DNA from: Janthinobacterium sp. 344
GTDB taxonomy: Bacteria; Pseudomonadota; Gammaproteobacteria; Burkholderiales; Burkholderiaceae_D
Direction of reading: 5' to 3'
Assembly (NCBI RefSeq): GCF_900112025.1
Contig: NZ_FOKL01000007.1
Coordinates: forward strand, 310,001 to 374,000
Length of the DNA: 64,000 nt
Position numbers and translations under genes: made by a program. Positions 61,419 through 64,000 of the stretch are shown piece after piece. The notes under the pieces were generated by a model, which worked only from the letters and a program-made list of their open reading frames with translations, was not told the DNA's origin and ran no database searches. How positions within the stretch are numbered: position 1 is the stretch's first letter; each line of letters begins with the position of its first letter.

Positions 61419-62102
61419 ATGGCAAAGAAGAAATTAAACAAAAACTGGTTGCACGACCACATAAATGATCCTTATGTGAAGTTGGCGCAAAAAGAGGGCT
61501 ACCGCGCCCGGGCAGCATACAAGCTGAAAGAAATCGATGAAGACGAAAAACTGATCAAACCTGGCCAGGTGATCGTCGACCTGGGCTGCACTCCCGGCAG
61601 CTGGGCCCAGTACACGCGGCGCAAGCTGGCCGGCAAGGATGGCGGCGGGGTCAATGGTACCCTGATTGGCCTGGACATGCTGGAAATGGAACCGATTGCC
61701 GATTTCCACTTCATCCAGGGTGACTTCCGCGAAGCGCGCGTGCTGCGCCAGCTGGAGGTGGTGCTGCAGGGCCGCAAGGTCGACCTGGTCCTGTCGGACA
61801 TGGCGCCCAACCTGTCGGGCATCGCCACGGCGGACGCCGCGCGCATGGAGCACTTGATCGACCTGGCCATCGAATTTTCACAATTGCATTTGAAACCATC
61901 GGGCGTCTTGCTGGTGAAATGCTTTAAAGACATGGGTTTCAGCCAGATCGTGGAAAAATTCCGCGCCGAATTCAAGGTCGTGGTGCAGAAAAAGCCCAAG
62001 GCCAGCCGCGATAAATCCTCGGAAATCTTCCTGCTGGGCCGTGGAATCAAGAATCCGCTGAAAAATGCCGTGGAAGAAGATGATTCCGCTCTTGATATTT
62101 AA
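61419..62102 (+). CDS. rlmE: 23S rRNA 2'-O-methyltransferase RlmE (FtsJ/RrmJ)
   Basis: A 227-residue enzyme that methylates U2552 of 23S rRNA late in 50S assembly. [46 protein letters not shown] is the SAM loop with Lys in [35 protein letters not shown] carries the catalytic Asp, and [13 protein letters not shown] the catalytic Lys. It is directly followed by ftsH, as in many proteobacteria. Confidence 0.96.
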   Translation: MAKKKLNKNWLHDHINDPYVKLAQKEGYRARAAYKLKEIDEDEKLIKPGQVIVDLGCTPGSWAQYTRRKLAGKDGGGVNGTLIGLDMLEMEPIADFHFIQGDFREARVLRQLEVVLQGRKVDLVLSDMAPNLSGIATADAARMEHLIDLAIEFSQLHLKPSGVLLVKCFKDMGFSQIVEKFRAEFKVVVQKKPKASRDKSSEIFLLGRGIKNPLKNAVEEDDSALDI

Positions 62103-62304
62103 GGCGGAATCCGCACATGGGAACGAGAAGTGCTGTACGAGCAATAGCATAAAAGCCTAAATTGTTTATACTGCATTTTTTTGCGTGAACGCGATTTTTT
62201 TCGCGCGCACGGATCGGCGGGCTTTGGCACGGCCCGCTTATTGCGAGTAAAATCGTGTTTCTAGCTATAGGTAAAGAGATGCGCACTGCATCCAAGGAGT
62301 CTTC

Positions 62305-64000
<1,696 letters not shown>

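Overview
This is a contiguous piece of a high-GC betaproteobacterial chromosome. The gene content and style (dense short operons, a MCP/GGDEF-rich signalling set, LeuA beginning [15 protein letters not shown], carAB-greA-yhbY-rlmE-ftsH order) suggest Oxalobacteraceae, Janthinobacterium/Massilia-like; this is inference from protein character only. No rRNA, tRNA, CRISPR array, prophage or insertion sequence was seen. Most of the window is ordinary core or metabolic DNA. The window ends inside ftsH.

Layout. 0.1-3.2 kb: signal peptidase I, two tiny membrane proteins, an acetyltransferase, a VOC protein and a DinB protein. 3.3-12.6 kb: an HDOD protein, then a long minus-strand cluster (IclR regulator, acyl-CoA dehydrogenase, acyl-CoA ligase, then a complete LivK-H-M-G-F importer) that looks like uptake and CoA-activation of an unknown carboxylic acid. 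12.7-15.5 kb: a TonB-dependent receptor plus a periplasmic molybdopterin-fold protein, behind a promoter and a terminator-like hairpin. 15.5-19.1 kb: two hydrolases and a sugar-phosphate-isomerase-type protein, divergent from a TetR regulator with a palindromic operator candidate between them. 19-33 kb: small and signalling genes (NYN-LOTUS protein, hemolysin III, LysR, PQQ glucose dehydrogenase, GGDEF/EAL protein, a degenerate GGDEF protein).

33.5-38.9 kb looks like a phosphate-responsive zone: a Ca2+/H+ antiporter, exopolyphosphatase (ppx) behind a three-repeat Pho box, an Ala/Lys/Pro-rich basic protein, fdhD, and an OlsB-like acyltransferase behind a second three-repeat Pho box. 38.9-45.8 kb is the most unusual part: a 1798-residue protein fusing an alpha/beta hydrolase, a second hydrolase that has lost its serine, an aminopeptidase-N-domain-like region, an intact CHAT caspase-like protease domain and a helical C-terminus, preceded on the same strand by a small HTH regulator and an ABC ATPase with no permease.

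46-64 kb: ergothioneine genes egtD and egtB, a chemoreceptor, leuA with a leucine-rich leader peptide, barstar with an overlapping partner, a patatin lipoprotein, a GlcG-like protein, carAB behind a consensus promoter and a foldable 5' leader, greA, a DUF4149 protein, yhbY, rlmE and ftsH. Two 118-bp copies of one intergenic element (after egtD and after the GlcG-like gene) and three copies of a GGGGTCAGACCC-type palindrome are dispersed through the window.
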